A stretch of DNA of 33,664 nt from Gammaproteobacteria bacterium (lineage in GTDB: Bacteria > Pseudomonadota > Gammaproteobacteria > Pseudomonadales > Oceanobacteraceae), in NCBI GenBank assembly GCA_013373125.1, contig JABXIK010000032.1, forward strand, positions 1 to 33,664. Direction: 5' to 3'. Position 1 is the stretch's first letter, and each line of letters starts with the position of its first letter. A program made the position numbers and the translations under genes. The notes beneath the pieces are model-generated. The model saw nothing but the letters and a program-made list of their open reading frames with translations, did not search any database and was not told the origin of the DNA. Shown here piece by piece: positions 16,757-25,563 of the stretch.

Positions 16757-16793
16757 TTTAATCGCTTGTAAAATAAACCATGTGTTAGTGCAT

Positions 16794-16827
16794 AAAAAAG
16801 CCGTTACTTTTGTGTAACGGCTTTTTT
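16794..16827. terminator. Bidirectional terminator between nnrU-like and galU
   Basis: AAAAAAGCCGTTAC-ttttgt-GTAACGGCTTTTTT: a perfect 14-bp arm with T-runs on both strands, serving the convergent genes ending at 16756 and 16846. Confidence 0.95.
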
Positions 16828-16845
16828 ATTAGGATCCCACCGAAT

Positions 16846-17721
16846 TTAATTGACTGATTTTTTAAACTCATGCTCAAAGAAGTAATTGGTTGCTTGTACA
16901 AAACCTTCCACACTACCACAGTCGAATCGTTCTCCGGCAAATTTAACGGCAATCACTCGTTCTTCTTTGGCCACTTGTTTTAGAGCATCGGTTATTTGAA
17001 TTTCACCATTGGTGCCGGGTTTGGTTTCTCGTAAATAATCAAATATTTGTGGGGTTAAAACATAGCGACCAATGATGGCCATATTGGTTGGAGCATCAGC
17101 GGGTTTGGGTTTTTCTACCATGTCGTCTACGTCGTAAATACCAGGGGCAATTTCATCACCACAAATAATACCGTAACTGGCGGTATCTTCTTTTGGCACT
17201 TCTTCAATGGCCACAATACAACATTGATATTGATTATATAAATCAATCAGCTGAGACATGGCTCTTAATGTATCCGTTTTTTGTTTGTGTTGATTCAATG
17301 GGGCAACACATAAATCATCAGCAAGAATCACAGCAAAGGGCTCATCTCCAATAATTGGTTCGCCGGTTAATATGGCATGGCCGAGTCCTAGCATTTCTCG
17401 TTGACGCATGAAGATAAATTGGCCGTTATCCATGACGGCATTGATATCGCTTAGATTTTGCTCTTTACTGCTGCCGGCAATTTCATGCTCTAATTCATAG
17501 TTATTATCAAAATAATCTGCTATGGCTCGCTTACCTCGCCCTGTAATAAATCCCATTTTATTGATGCCGGCTTCCATGGCTTCTTCTACGGCATACTGAA
17601 TTAAAGGTTTGTTAACCACGGGCAGCATTTCTTTTGGCATGGATTTGGTCGCGGGCAAGAAGCGCGTACCGTAACCGGCTACGGGAAATAAACATTTACG
17701 GATAGTTTGTGTTTGAGTCAT
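16846..17721 (-). CDS. galU: UTP-glucose-1-phosphate uridylyltransferase
   Basis: Makes UDP-glucose from UTP and glucose-1-phosphate in the cytoplasm. The 291-residue length is standard. Signature motifs are FPVAGYGTRFLPATKSMPKE (nucleotide-binding loop), MLPVVNKPLIQYAVEEA, VEKP in DDMVEKPKPADAP (substrate Lys region), and GRYVLTPQIFDYL. It is the last gene of the four-gene operon, 9 bases after the GH13 phosphorylase stop. In this setting it can recycle the glucose-1-phosphate released by that phosphorylase into the sugar donor, besides its general role in envelope polysaccharide precursors. A strong terminator follows. Confidence 0.96.
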   Translation of the reverse strand: MTQTQTIRKCLFPVAGYGTRFLPATKSMPKEMLPVVNKPLIQYAVEEAMEAGINKMGFITGRGKRAIADYFDNNYELEHEIAGSSKEQNLSDINAVMDNGQFIFMRQREMLGLGHAILTGEPIIGDEPFAVILADDLCVAPLNQHKQKTDTLRAMSQLIDLYNQYQCCIVAIEEVPKEDTASYGIICGDEIAPGIYDVDDMVEKPKPADAPTNMAIIGRYVLTPQIFDYLRETKPGTNGEIQITDALKQVAKEERVIAVKFAGERFDCGSVEGFVQATNYFFEHEFKKSVN

Positions 17722-17730
17722 GTTGGCTCC

Positions 17731-19482
17731 TTAAACGTTTGCAATCCACATCATCTGATATGGATTGAGTGTGATGGCATCATAAGTGTTGTCTAATGTG
17801 AGGCCGCTTATGAGGTCTTGCCAGTCATTTGTGACCACAAGATTTAAGTCAGAAAGCAATAGGGATTGCTCGGTATTTGAAATGTTATAAATGCAAAAGA
17901 TACTTTGTCGACGATCAATGCTTTGTCGCCAGAAGCCAAACAGATAGTCACCCATATGCAGAGTGAATTGAGTGGCATTAGGATGAAACGCTTTTTGCTC
18001 GCGTCGCAACTTAATAAGCTCAGTAAGTTTGGTATAAACTTGATAATGCATGCTGGAGTCATCATTTAATTCACTCATTAAATGATCGTAATTCCATTCA
18101 TGACGATTAATGGAACGATTGTGTTCGGTGCGTTCCAGTTTATCATAGTCATTGCGTGTGCCGAGTATGCTATGAATATACAATGCCGGTATGCCTTCTA
18201 GTGCGAGCATAATGCCATGTGCACACATGAAACGATCCAACCCTAAATCATCGGTGCCTGCCTCTGTTCCCTGTAAAGCATCAAACAGAGTAATATTCAC
18301 TTCATAAGGTTTTTTAACGCCGTTATCGCCAGCGCGCCAAGAAATTTTGCCACCAAAATTTTGCATAGTACTGACTAGAGTGGCTAATTCTGTATCACTT
18401 AATAAACCTTCTGCTGGGCGTAAGCCTATGCCGTCATGGGAGGCAATAAAGTTAAAATAGGTGGTGCCGTATTGCGCCGGTGGCATGCTCATCAACCAGC
18501 GTTTTAAATATCGGCAATTGCCACTCACCAAGGTGTAAACCAATAAAGGTGGCAATGAAAAGTTATAAACGCAGTGTGCTTCGTTGGCATTACCGAAGTA
18601 ACTGAGGTTTTCAATATTGGGAATATTGGTTTCTGTGATGATGATGCTGTCAGGGTGGCTGTGCTCGATTAACGTTCGCATCAGTCGGACCACTTCATGG
18701 GTTTCATCCAAGTTTAAACAATTGGTACCCAGTTTTTTCCATAAAAAAGCAATGGCATCTAAGCGGAATATACGTATCCCTCGATTCAAGTATTCGCGCA
18801 CAATATTAACGAATTCTTTTAATACCTGAGGGTTGGTGAAGTCTAAGTCCACTTGTTCGTGACTAAAGGTGCACCACACATACTCGGTTCCACGAGCGGT
18901 TTCGGTTTCTCTTAATAGGGGAGACGTCCGTGGGCGCACCACTTGTGAAATGGGTGCATCCCTATGCGTCGTATAAAAATAATCATGGCCAACGCCTTCA
19001 CCCTTAATGAAGTTTTGAAACCATTCACTTTGATCGGAGCAATGATTGATCACCAAGTCCGCCATTAAACGATACTCGTCTGCGATGGCTTCTATGTGTT
19101 TCCATTGACCAAGAGCGGGGTTCACTTCGTAGTAATCACAAACAGCAAAGCCATCATCGGCACTGAACGGGAAAAAGGGTAATACATGTACGCTATTAAT
19201 ACTGTCCTTTAAATAGCGGTTAAGAAACTCATGTAAAGTTTGTAAGGGCGGCTCATCTTGTTTTTGAATGCTGTGACCATAAGTGATTACGGCCACATCC
19301 GTTTCGTTCCAATAATTATGATGTGGATGAATGGGCTGGTAGTGTTGACGAAATCCCATGATCTCCATCAACTCATCGGTAAGCATGTTTAAAGCTTCTG
19401 TAGATTGCAACTCTCCATAGATGGCTTCTAGGTGGTGCAATATCTTACTGTGTAATAAATCCAATTTAGGAGAATCAGTCAT
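17731..19482 (-). CDS. GH13 subfamily 18 phosphorylase, probably glucosylglycerate phosphorylase
   Basis: A 583-residue retaining alpha-glucoside phosphorylase of the sucrose phosphorylase family. Catalytic residues are visible: nucleophile Asp242 in [12 protein letters not shown], acid/base Glu284 in IITETN, and transition-state Asp350 in SHDGIGLRP. Conserved context includes [20 protein letters not shown] and [14 protein letters not shown]. It is longer than sucrose phosphorylase (about 490-510), like the glucosylglycerate phosphorylases and E. coli YcjM (about 560). Its operon partners make glucosylglycerate, so the expected reaction is glucosylglycerate + phosphate giving glucose-1-phosphate + glycerate. 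The substrate is inferred from neighbours; sucrose or sucrose-6'-phosphate remain alternatives. It starts 7 bases after the synthase stop. Confidence 0.87.
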   Translation of the reverse strand: MTDSPKLDLLHSKILHHLEAIYGELQSTEALNMLTDELMEIMGFRQHYQPIHPHHNYWNETDVAVITYGHSIQKQDEPPLQTLHEFLNRYLKDSINSVHVLPFFPFSADDGFAVCDYYEVNPALGQWKHIEAIADEYRLMADLVINHCSDQSEWFQNFIKGEGVGHDYFYTTHRDAPISQVVRPRTSPLLRETETARGTEYVWCTFSHEQVDLDFTNPQVLKEFVNIVREYLNRGIRIFRLDAIAFLWKKLGTNCLNLDETHEVVRLMRTLIEHSHPDSIIITETNIPNIENLSYFGNANEAHCVYNFSLPPLLVYTLVSGNCRYLKRWLMSMPPAQYGTTYFNFIASHDGIGLRPAEGLLSDTELATLVSTMQNFGGKISWRAGDNGVKKPYEVNITLFDALQGTEAGTDDLGLDRFMCAHGIMLALEGIPALYIHSILGTRNDYDKLERTEHNRSINRHEWNYDHLMSELNDDSSMHYQVYTKLTELIKLRREQKAFHPNATQFTLHMGDYLFGFWRQSIDRRQSIFCIYNISNTEQSLLLSDLNLVVTNDWQDLISGLTLDNTYDAITLNPYQMMWIANV

Positions 19483-19489
19483 ATGTCAC

Positions 19490-20722
19490 CTATAGTTTGG
19501 CTGCAAACTCAGCGTGATCTTCTTCCACGGCTTTGTACAAGCGTTCAAAAATATCTGGCATGGCGCTTTGCACTCGACTCCAGCTTGGAATGAATGGAGT
19601 TTCCATTGGGTTATCTAGGAAACGTTTGCCGGCATCCATAATGTTTTTTGCGAACATTTCCACGGCTTTTTCTTCTTGGTGAATATCAAAACTTAAGCCG
19701 TTCATAATGGCGTCATTACGATACGTCTCCACAAAATCTAATGCGATACGGAAATAGCTGGCCTTGATAGTACGAAAGGTTTCTAAATTAAACACGGTGC
19801 CTTTGGTGGCTAACTTTCTAAACAGGGCCTTGGAAATATCAATGGACATTTTGGACAGACCAGCTTGCTGATCAGACAATGATAAATCTTGATGTTTATG
19901 ATCATATACCTTGGCAATGTCCACTTGGCATAAACGGTTGTTGGCATAGTTACGGTGCATTTCGGATAACACGCCAATTTCTAATCCCCAGTCACTGGGA
20001 ATGCGAATATCGTTGAGTACGTCACGTCGGAATGAAAATTCACCGGCTAATGGATAGCGGAAGCTGTCCATATAATTGAGATATTCTAAATTTTCATTGA
20101 CCACAGATTTTAAGGCACGTAATAACGGCGTAACTAATAATCGACTGACGCGGCCATTCAATTTTCCTGATGCAATTCGAGCGTAATAGCCTTTACAGAA
20201 TTCATAGTTAAAGGAGGGGTTGGCTACCGGATACACCAGGCGCGCTAATAATTCACTGTTGTATGTGACGATGTCGCAATCGTGCAATGCAATGGATTCG
20301 GCTTTTCCAGACGCTAAAATATAGCCCATGCAATACCACACATTGCGTCCTTTCCCCATTTCTTTTGGGGCTAATCCTAATTCTTGTAGGTGAGAGTCCA
20401 GTGCTTTTAACCTAGGACCGTCATTCCATAGCACTCTATGGTGTTGCGGCAATCCGGAGAAAAATTTTAATGCATGTATGTATTGGTCTTTGTCGGCACG
20501 ATCAAGCCCGATAACAATTTCACTTAAATAGGGGACGTGTTTGATGTGTTCAATAATATTAGGTAAGGCTTCACCTTCTAGCTCAGAGAAGAGAGAAGGT
20601 AGCAGCAATCCAATAGGGCGTTGTTTACTGAAATTAACCAGATCATTTTCTAAGTCGGCAAGGTGGCGGTCGGTTAAATTATGTAGCGTGGTTATGATGC
20701 CATTCTGATAAAAATCAGCCAT
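19490..20722 (-). CDS. gpgS: Glucosyl-3-phosphoglycerate synthase (GT81-like)
   Basis: A 410-residue retaining glycosyltransferase that transfers glucose from a nucleotide sugar to 3-phosphoglycerate, forming glucosyl-3-phosphoglycerate. GPGS features are GLLLPSLFSELEGEALPNII near the start, GKGRNVWYCMGYI (123-135), the metal-binding DCD at 148-150 in IALHDCDIVTYN, YPLAGEFSFRRD (223-234), DWGLEIGVLSE (244-254) and VYDHKHQDLS with the His ligand near 275. The ATG overlaps the end of the upstream fusion gene by 8 bases, implying translational coupling. The sugar donor (UDP-, ADP- or GDP-glucose) cannot be decided by eye. galU in the same operon favours UDP-glucose. Confidence 0.87.
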   Translation of the reverse strand: MADFYQNGIITTLHNLTDRHLADLENDLVNFSKQRPIGLLLPSLFSELEGEALPNIIEHIKHVPYLSEIVIGLDRADKDQYIHALKFFSGLPQHHRVLWNDGPRLKALDSHLQELGLAPKEMGKGRNVWYCMGYILASGKAESIALHDCDIVTYNSELLARLVYPVANPSFNYEFCKGYYARIASGKLNGRVSRLLVTPLLRALKSVVNENLEYLNYMDSFRYPLAGEFSFRRDVLNDIRIPSDWGLEIGVLSEMHRNYANNRLCQVDIAKVYDHKHQDLSLSDQQAGLSKMSIDISKALFRKLATKGTVFNLETFRTIKASYFRIALDFVETYRNDAIMNGLSFDIHQEEKAVEMFAKNIMDAGKRFLDNPMETPFIPSWSRVQSAMPDIFERLYKAVEEDHAEFAAKL

Positions 20723-22490
20723 GGATTTCCCCTTTTATTGGTGAATCGGTGAGATCAAATAGATCATCTAAAATTTGGTTAACGCCTTGAGCCCAGCCAG
20801 CAGGACCCAATTTATCTGAAATATAAATATCATCCACGCGAGAAAGGCTCGGGATGTTATGGACGGGTGAGCGAATCACGAGGGCTTTGTCTGCCATATC
20901 CAACATCTGAATGTCATTGTGACTATCACCTATGGCGATGCTGATAAAACGTTGGCTTTTCAATTGTTGATAAACACCCGTGAGCCAAATCAACGCCTTG
21001 CCTTTATTCGCATCACCACAGACATGTAAGAAACGGCCACCTTGTAATACATGTGCATCTGAGTCTTGAAGTGTTTTTATGAATTCTCTTTTTTTGTCAT
21101 CTGATCCTAGCCACAAAACCGGTTCACCGAATTGACGTTTAGCCGCGAGGCTGGCTTGTTCCATAGACAAGTCGGTCACCTGCGAAATTTCTTCAATGGT
21201 CATGGATGAAAACGGTTTGTATAGACCGTTAAATTCATCGCGTACGTTATTTAATTTATTGAGCCAGTGCTCATGTGGTGCAACAAATTCTTTTACCCAA
21301 TACTCACCTTGGTTTTTCGTATCGCTAGGTTGAACGGGAAAATAATGTTTGGGAATAAAGACAGCGGCACCGTTCTCTATAATAAAAGGATGTGGGTTAT
21401 TTAAGTCCAGACGCAGTTTTTCGATTTCAGCCTGAGTTTTACTGCTGCAAGGAATGACGGGTATTTTATTCTGTTGCAAATATTTCAGTGTGCTATCGGC
21501 CGCCATGTGGGAATAACTGTGATGATCCAATAATGATCCATCTAAATCCGTAAAGATAAGTGTTGGAATGCTTAAAGTTGGCGCGTCAGAGTTTTTAATA
21601 CGATTCTTAATTTCGCGGTTATCGTCTAACTCGAATACGACATCTGCTTTTTGGGGGAGGGTATGTAATAGGTGTTGAGTGATGCGTTGATAATGTTGAA
21701 TAAAGCGTGCGATTTGTGCTTCATTCATTACTTGTTGTGAATCATTTTGTATTTGATTGAGTGATGCTATTAATTTTTGCTCTTGTTCTAGTCGCCACTG
21801 ATAAACACAATCAAAACTGGGAGCTTTGAGCATGACCATAAAATCAATGTTTGAAAACAGTGGTTCGTAATGATGTTTGAGTTGCGCATTCACATATTGG
21901 CGCCATTGCCCAGTTTCATCTTCTGATTCTTCTAATGCATTAACCGGCTGGGTGAGTTCTTTGTCATCTTGGGCACTGGCCCCGACACACCAGCCTTCAA
22001 ATAACACGATGTGAGGAGCATGTGTTACTTTCGTCCATTGGGACTCATCGTGACGATCGTCTGTGGCTTTATTAAAACGAGGCACACAGACGGTACTCGC
22101 ATTATTGTGGTGCAAAAGATGATCGATTGTTTCAAGAGTGAGCATCACATCGTGCGTACCAGGTACGCCACGGGTGGCTAATAGGGGGTGAATGCTGTGC
22201 CCGAGATGTTGTCGCTCATGGTGGGCGTAGTAAAAGTCATCTAAAGAAAGGCTAATGGCCAGTAATCCGTACTTTTCTTTGAGAATATGAACCAGTAATT
22301 CGGATAAGGTGCTTTTACCAGATCCTTGTGCACCATTAATTCCCACCAAAATACTGCGATGTTTATTTTGGTGCAGATTGGCAATTTCCCGAGCTAAAGG
22401 CACAAAATATTCCAATGCTTGGGCAGAAAAATCCGCTCCAAGCTGGTGTTTCTGCACAAAATGACTCAAGTCGATTTGATTCATGGTCAC
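20715..22490 (-). CDS. Bifunctional glycerate kinase / glucosyl-3-phosphoglycerate phosphatase fusion
   Basis: A 591-residue fusion. The N-terminal part (1-300) is a P-loop kinase of the D-glycerate 3-kinase/phosphoribulokinase-uridine kinase type. It has Walker A GINGAQGSGKST (50-61), SLDDFYYAHHERQHLG (82-97) and ATRGVPGTHD (105-114). The C-terminal part (308-575) is a HAD type IIB phosphatase of the mannosyl/glucosyl-3-phosphoglycerate phosphatase family. It has DLDGSLLD (Asp315/Asp317), the CSSKTQAEIEKL motif, FIIENGAAVFIP (369-380) and GDSHND (521-526). The kinase would phosphorylate glycerate; the phosphatase would dephosphorylate glucosyl-3-phosphoglycerate to glucosylglycerate. The start is taken as GTG at 22490, with AGG 6 bases upstream; ATG at 22484 is possible. 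It heads the operon. Substrates are inferred from family and operon. Confidence 0.87.
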   Translation of the reverse strand: MTMNQIDLSHFVQKHQLGADFSAQALEYFVPLAREIANLHQNKHRSILVGINGAQGSGKSTLSELLVHILKEKYGLLAISLSLDDFYYAHHERQHLGHSIHPLLATRGVPGTHDVMLTLETIDHLLHHNNASTVCVPRFNKATDDRHDESQWTKVTHAPHIVLFEGWCVGASAQDDKELTQPVNALEESEDETGQWRQYVNAQLKHHYEPLFSNIDFMVMLKAPSFDCVYQWRLEQEQKLIASLNQIQNDSQQVMNEAQIARFIQHYQRITQHLLHTLPQKADVVFELDDNREIKNRIKNSDAPTLSIPTLIFTDLDGSLLDHHSYSHMAADSTLKYLQQNKIPVIPCSSKTQAEIEKLRLDLNNPHPFIIENGAAVFIPKHYFPVQPSDTKNQGEYWVKEFVAPHEHWLNKLNNVRDEFNGLYKPFSSMTIEEISQVTDLSMEQASLAAKRQFGEPVLWLGSDDKKREFIKTLQDSDAHVLQGGRFLHVCGDANKGKALIWLTGVYQQLKSQRFISIAIGDSHNDIQMLDMADKALVIRSPVHNIPSLSRVDDIYISDKLGPAGWAQGVNQILDDLFDLTDSPIKGEIHG

Positions 22491-22527
22491 TAACTGCCTG
22501 TATTTATTGAGTTTTTACTGGCTAATT

Positions 22528-22556
22528 TAAATAGAGCAAATATTGTGCCCTGTCAT
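22528..22556 (-). promoter_or_regulatory. Possible promoter of the glucosylglycerate operon
   Basis: On the minus strand ATGACA (22556-22551) and TATTTA (22533-22528) are separated by 17 bases, 38-60 bases upstream of the fusion gene start. The -10 match is weak. It lies back-to-back with the GNAT promoter. Confidence 0.3.
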
Positions 22557-22564
22557 TTTTCATC

Positions 22565-22594
22565 TTAACTTTCGGTACGGAGCGTGCTTATAAT
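22565..22594 (+). promoter_or_regulatory. Probable promoter of the GNAT gene
   Basis: TTAACT (22565-22570) and the consensus TATAAT (22589-22594) are 18 bases apart. Transcription would begin near 22601, leaving about 22 bases before the ATG at 22624. This rules out the GTG at 22600 as the start. Confidence 0.55.
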
Positions 22595-22623
22595 TCACTG
22601 TGTTTATCAAAAAAAAGCCTGTC

Positions 22624-23136
22624 ATGTCCTTACTACAATTTCGTGAAGCCACAGAAAATGACGCTCAAGCGGTGTTAAATATTGTCAACCTTGCTTATCG
22701 CACAGAAGGTGGATGGACAACTGAGAGTCACCTAGTAGTGGGAGACCGGCTAGTGGAAGAAGATTATTTAGCCGCTCTTAATACGCCAAACACCATTATT
22801 TTTTTAGCTTTAGAGGGCGACATCATTGTAGGGTGTATAGAGTTAAAAATAGCAGATGGCCATGCTCATTTAGGCATGTTGTCTGTACTTCCTGATCGCC
22901 AAAATCAAGGTATCGCCTCACAATTACTGGCTTATGCGGAGCAACAAGCCAAACAGACCTATTCTGCAAAAATTGCTGAAATGCTGGTGTTGGATGTGCG
23001 CCAAGAATTGTTGGAGTTCTATTATCGTAAAGGGTATGAACGTGCCGATGAATACGTGCCATTTCCTACGGATTTAAACGTGGGGAAACCCATTGATCAG
23101 AACTTGATGTTTGAAAAAGTTGTAAAAACGCTTTAG
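22624..23136 (+). CDS. GNAT-family N-acetyltransferase
   Basis: A 170-residue acetyl-CoA dependent acyltransferase. The N-terminal strand FREATENDAQAVLNIVNLAYR and motif A, LGMLSVLPDRQNQGIASQLL with the pyrophosphate-binding RxNQGIA (92-98), are clear. LDVRQELLEFYYRKGYERADEY is motif B. The substrate is unknown; this fold serves amines on small molecules or proteins. The start is the ATG at 22624 rather than the earlier GTG, because the latter falls at the predicted transcription start. It is transcribed alone and away from the glucosylglycerate operon; a stem-loop follows the stop. Confidence 0.88.
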   Translation: MSLLQFREATENDAQAVLNIVNLAYRTEGGWTTESHLVVGDRLVEEDYLAALNTPNTIIFLALEGDIIVGCIELKIADGHAHLGMLSVLPDRQNQGIASQLLAYAEQQAKQTYSAKIAEMLVLDVRQELLEFYYRKGYERADEYVPFPTDLNVGKPIDQNLMFEKVVKTL

Positions 23137-23149
23137 TTTCTTGCTATCA

Positions 23150-23190
23150 CAAAGCGCAATGTTAACAACGTTGCGTTTTGTGCTCTTTTA
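23150..23190 (+). terminator. Probable terminator after the GNAT gene
   Basis: An imperfect stem, CAAAGCGCAATGTT/AACGTTGCGTTTTG (23150-23177), lies around an AAC loop and is followed after a short spacer by T-rich sequence. Confidence 0.55.
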
Positions 23191-23250
23191 TTTTTTTGTT
23201 TTAGTCTTTTATTCCATAGCAATCTAAAAATCACTAGCTTAGATGCATTG

Positions 23251-23340
23251 CGTCTTGACGATGTTTTTTACAAGACGTCCCTCATTAGATTTGTCTAAAC
23301 TCAAAGTAACATCCCCAAAAGGGATTAGCAGGTAACTGCT
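23251..23340 (+). promoter_or_regulatory. Cluster of short inverted repeats in the leader of the Leu dehydrogenase/BCKDH operon
   Basis: Three symmetric elements precede the first gene: CGTCTTG/CAAGACG (23251-23257, 23271-23277, centres 20 bases apart), ATCCC/GGGAT (23311-23315, 23321-23325), and AGCAG/CTGCT (23327-23331, 23336-23340). They could be operators or leader-RNA structure. No clear sigma70 promoter was picked out. Low certainty. Confidence 0.3.
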
Positions 23341-23383
23341 CATATATGCATGGTGTCGTAGGCCTCACAAGGGAGATCGACTT

Positions 23384-24430
23384 ATGTTTTCCAATATGCA
23401 CACCCAATCTGTGCAAGAGCTTCACTTTTGCCAGCAAGGTTCCCTCAACGCCGTCGTGGCGATTCACAATTTACGTTTAGGCCCTGCTTTGGGCGGTTGT
23501 CGGTTCATCGAATACGATTCGGATCTGGCCGCAATCGAGGATGCCATGCGTCTGGCTAAAGGCATGAGTTATAAGGCTGCACTGGCTCGTGTACCTCAAG
23601 GTGGCGGTAAATCCGTGATTATGAAGCCCAAGGGTGAGTTTGATCGCGAGGCTTTATTTAAACAATTTGGGCAGTTTATTCAGAGTTTAGGTGGTCGTTA
23701 TATTACAGCCATGGACAGCGGCACTAACGTGTCGGACATGGATATATTACGTTCACAAACCACATTCGTGAGCAGCTCCAGTAATATTGGGGACCCTTCA
23801 CCCACCACAGCTCATGGTATGTTTTTAGGTATCGAAACCGCGGTGCGTTTCTTGATGAATCAATCCTTAAAAGGTATCACCGTCGCCATACAAGGTTTAG
23901 GACATGTGGGATTTTCATTGGCAGCGCAATTACATGAAGCCGGTTGTCATTTAATCGTGAGCGATATGGATCGAGAGAAAACCCAATTAGCTGAGCGTTC
24001 GTTTTCAGCCAAAGTGGTGGCTGTTAATGAAATTTATAAACAAACCTGTGATGTGTTTAGCCCATGCGGTTTAGGTGGTGTACTCAACGATCAAACCATT
24101 AATCAATTGAATTGCAAAATTGTTGCTGGTTGTGCAAACAATCAACTTTCTCATGATGGTATTGCGCAGTCACTTCATGAAATGGAAATTTTATACGCGC
24201 CTGATTATGTGATTAATAGTGGCGGTTTAATCTTTGCCTCTTCCAGCTATCGAGGTTTAGCTGCAAAAGAAATTGAGCGCGAAGTGAATAAACTCAAAGA
24301 TACCTTAAACAAGGTGTTTACCTTATCCAAACAAAAAAACATGAGCACAAATTTCATTGCCAATAGTATGGCCGAGCAAATTTTGTATGGCGATATGGCG
24401 TCTCAAAACTGGATTATGGAGGCGGTATGA
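23384..24430 (+). CDS. ldh: Leucine dehydrogenase (Glu/Leu/Phe/Val dehydrogenase family)
   Basis: NAD-dependent oxidative deamination of leucine, and probably valine and isoleucine, to the branched-chain 2-keto acids. The 348 residues fit leucine dehydrogenase (about 350-365). Motifs are GPALGGCR (33-40), MSYKAALARVPQGGGKSV with Lys64 and Lys76 for substrate binding and catalysis, TAMDSGT (Asp111 region), the Rossmann motif GLGHVG (171-176) followed by Asp194, and VAGCANNQL. GGGAG lies 8 bases before the ATG. The stop overlaps the next start (ATGA, 4 bases). Its product feeds directly into the following dehydrogenase complex genes, which fixes its role as branched-chain rather than Glu/Phe catabolism. 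Confidence 0.92.
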   Translation: MFSNMHTQSVQELHFCQQGSLNAVVAIHNLRLGPALGGCRFIEYDSDLAAIEDAMRLAKGMSYKAALARVPQGGGKSVIMKPKGEFDREALFKQFGQFIQSLGGRYITAMDSGTNVSDMDILRSQTTFVSSSSNIGDPSPTTAHGMFLGIETAVRFLMNQSLKGITVAIQGLGHVGFSLAAQLHEAGCHLIVSDMDREKTQLAERSFSAKVVAVNEIYKQTCDVFSPCGLGGVLNDQTINQLNCKIVAGCANNQLSHDGIAQSLHEMEILYAPDYVINSGGLIFASSSYRGLAAKEIEREVNKLKDTLNKVFTLSKQKNMSTNFIANSMAEQILYGDMASQNWIMEAV

Positions 24431-25539
24431 AAGCGGTGAATCAAGCGAAAGTAACAGCGCAAGGGCACAGCCCTTTAATGGAATTCTCTTTACAAAAAAT
24501 TCAGTTTTTAGATGAAGACGGTAACTGGGTGAGTGAACGCCCTGAATTTGCAACCGATGAATGGTTGGTACAAGCCTATCAACATATGGTTTTGAATCGT
24601 GTGTTTGATCAAAAGGCCATTGCTTTGCAACGTACTGGGCAAATGGGCACGTATCCTTCGAGTTTAGGGCAAGAAGCCTTTGGCATTGCCATTGGCATGG
24701 GCTTACAAAAAGACGATGTATTTGTACCGTATTATCGTGATCATGGCGCACACTTGTTACGTGGGCACAAACTCAGTGACTTACTCTTGTATTGGGGCGG
24801 TGATGAGCGTGGTTCTGCTCATGGGCCGAAACAAGACTTTCCCATATGTGTTCCCATTGCCACACAAATTACTCATGCAGCTGGTGCGGCGGCTGCATTA
24901 AAGATCCAAAACAAGAATCAATTGGCGGTGGTCACTATTGGCGATGGTGGTACGTCCAAAGGGGACTTTTTTGAGAGTTTAAATGTAGCTGGCGCTTGGC
25001 AGTTACCATTAGTGGTCTTGGTGAATAACAACCAGTATGCCATATCAGTACCTCGAGACATTCAGTGTGGAGCACCTACGCTTGCACAAAAAGCCATTGG
25101 GGCTGGTATCTATGGTGTACAGGTGGATGGCAATGATGTGCTTGCAGTTTATCAAGCCATGTTAGAAGCACGTCAACGTGCTGATGAACATAAGGGTGCT
25201 ACGTTAATTGAAGCCATTACCTATCGTTTAGGTGATCACACCACGGCAGATGATGCCAGTCGCTACCGCTCTAACGATGAAGTGAAACAAGCTTGGCAAA
25301 AAGAACCCATTAAACGCTTACAAAATGCCTTATTTAATTTAGGTCTTTGGGATGGCGAAAAAGAAAAGCAATGGCAAAACCAATGTGCCCAACACGTGGA
25401 TGAAGTGGTTGCGGAATATCTCACCTTAGAAAAAGACACGGCAGAAAGTATGTTTGATCACTTATATCAAGATTGGCCGGAAGTAATGAATGAGCAATTG
25501 GATTTATTGGCGGATAAATTAACGCGAATGAATCACTAA
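24427..25539 (+). CDS. bkdA: Branched-chain 2-oxoacid dehydrogenase E1 alpha subunit
   Basis: The thiamine-diphosphate-dependent subunit that decarboxylates branched-chain 2-keto acids, in the cytoplasmic BCKDH complex. The 370 residues contain GTYPSSLGQEAFGIAIG, the TPP/Mg motif from GDGGTSKGDF (172-181) to VLVNNNQYAIS (198-207), and YRLGDHTTADDASRY (266-280), the loop that carries regulatory phospho-serines in mitochondrial enzymes. The ATG overlaps the leucine dehydrogenase stop. Distinguished from pyruvate dehydrogenase alpha by operon content and by the YRLGDHTTADD block rather than the R-x-x-GHS form. Confidence 0.93.
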   Translation: MKAVNQAKVTAQGHSPLMEFSLQKIQFLDEDGNWVSERPEFATDEWLVQAYQHMVLNRVFDQKAIALQRTGQMGTYPSSLGQEAFGIAIGMGLQKDDVFVPYYRDHGAHLLRGHKLSDLLLYWGGDERGSAHGPKQDFPICVPIATQITHAAGAAAALKIQNKNQLAVVTIGDGGTSKGDFFESLNVAGAWQLPLVVLVNNNQYAISVPRDIQCGAPTLAQKAIGAGIYGVQVDGNDVLAVYQAMLEARQRADEHKGATLIEAITYRLGDHTTADDASRYRSNDEVKQAWQKEPIKRLQNALFNLGLWDGEKEKQWQNQCAQHVDEVVAEYLTLEKDTAESMFDHLYQDWPEVMNEQLDLLADKLTRMNH

Positions 25540-25563
25540 GATAAAGAGTGATGGAGGTGAGTG

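Noticed and set aside
17731..19482. Naming the GH13 enzyme sucrose phosphorylase
   Set aside because: Length is well above sucrose phosphorylase and all operon partners point to glucosylglycerate; kept only as an alternative.
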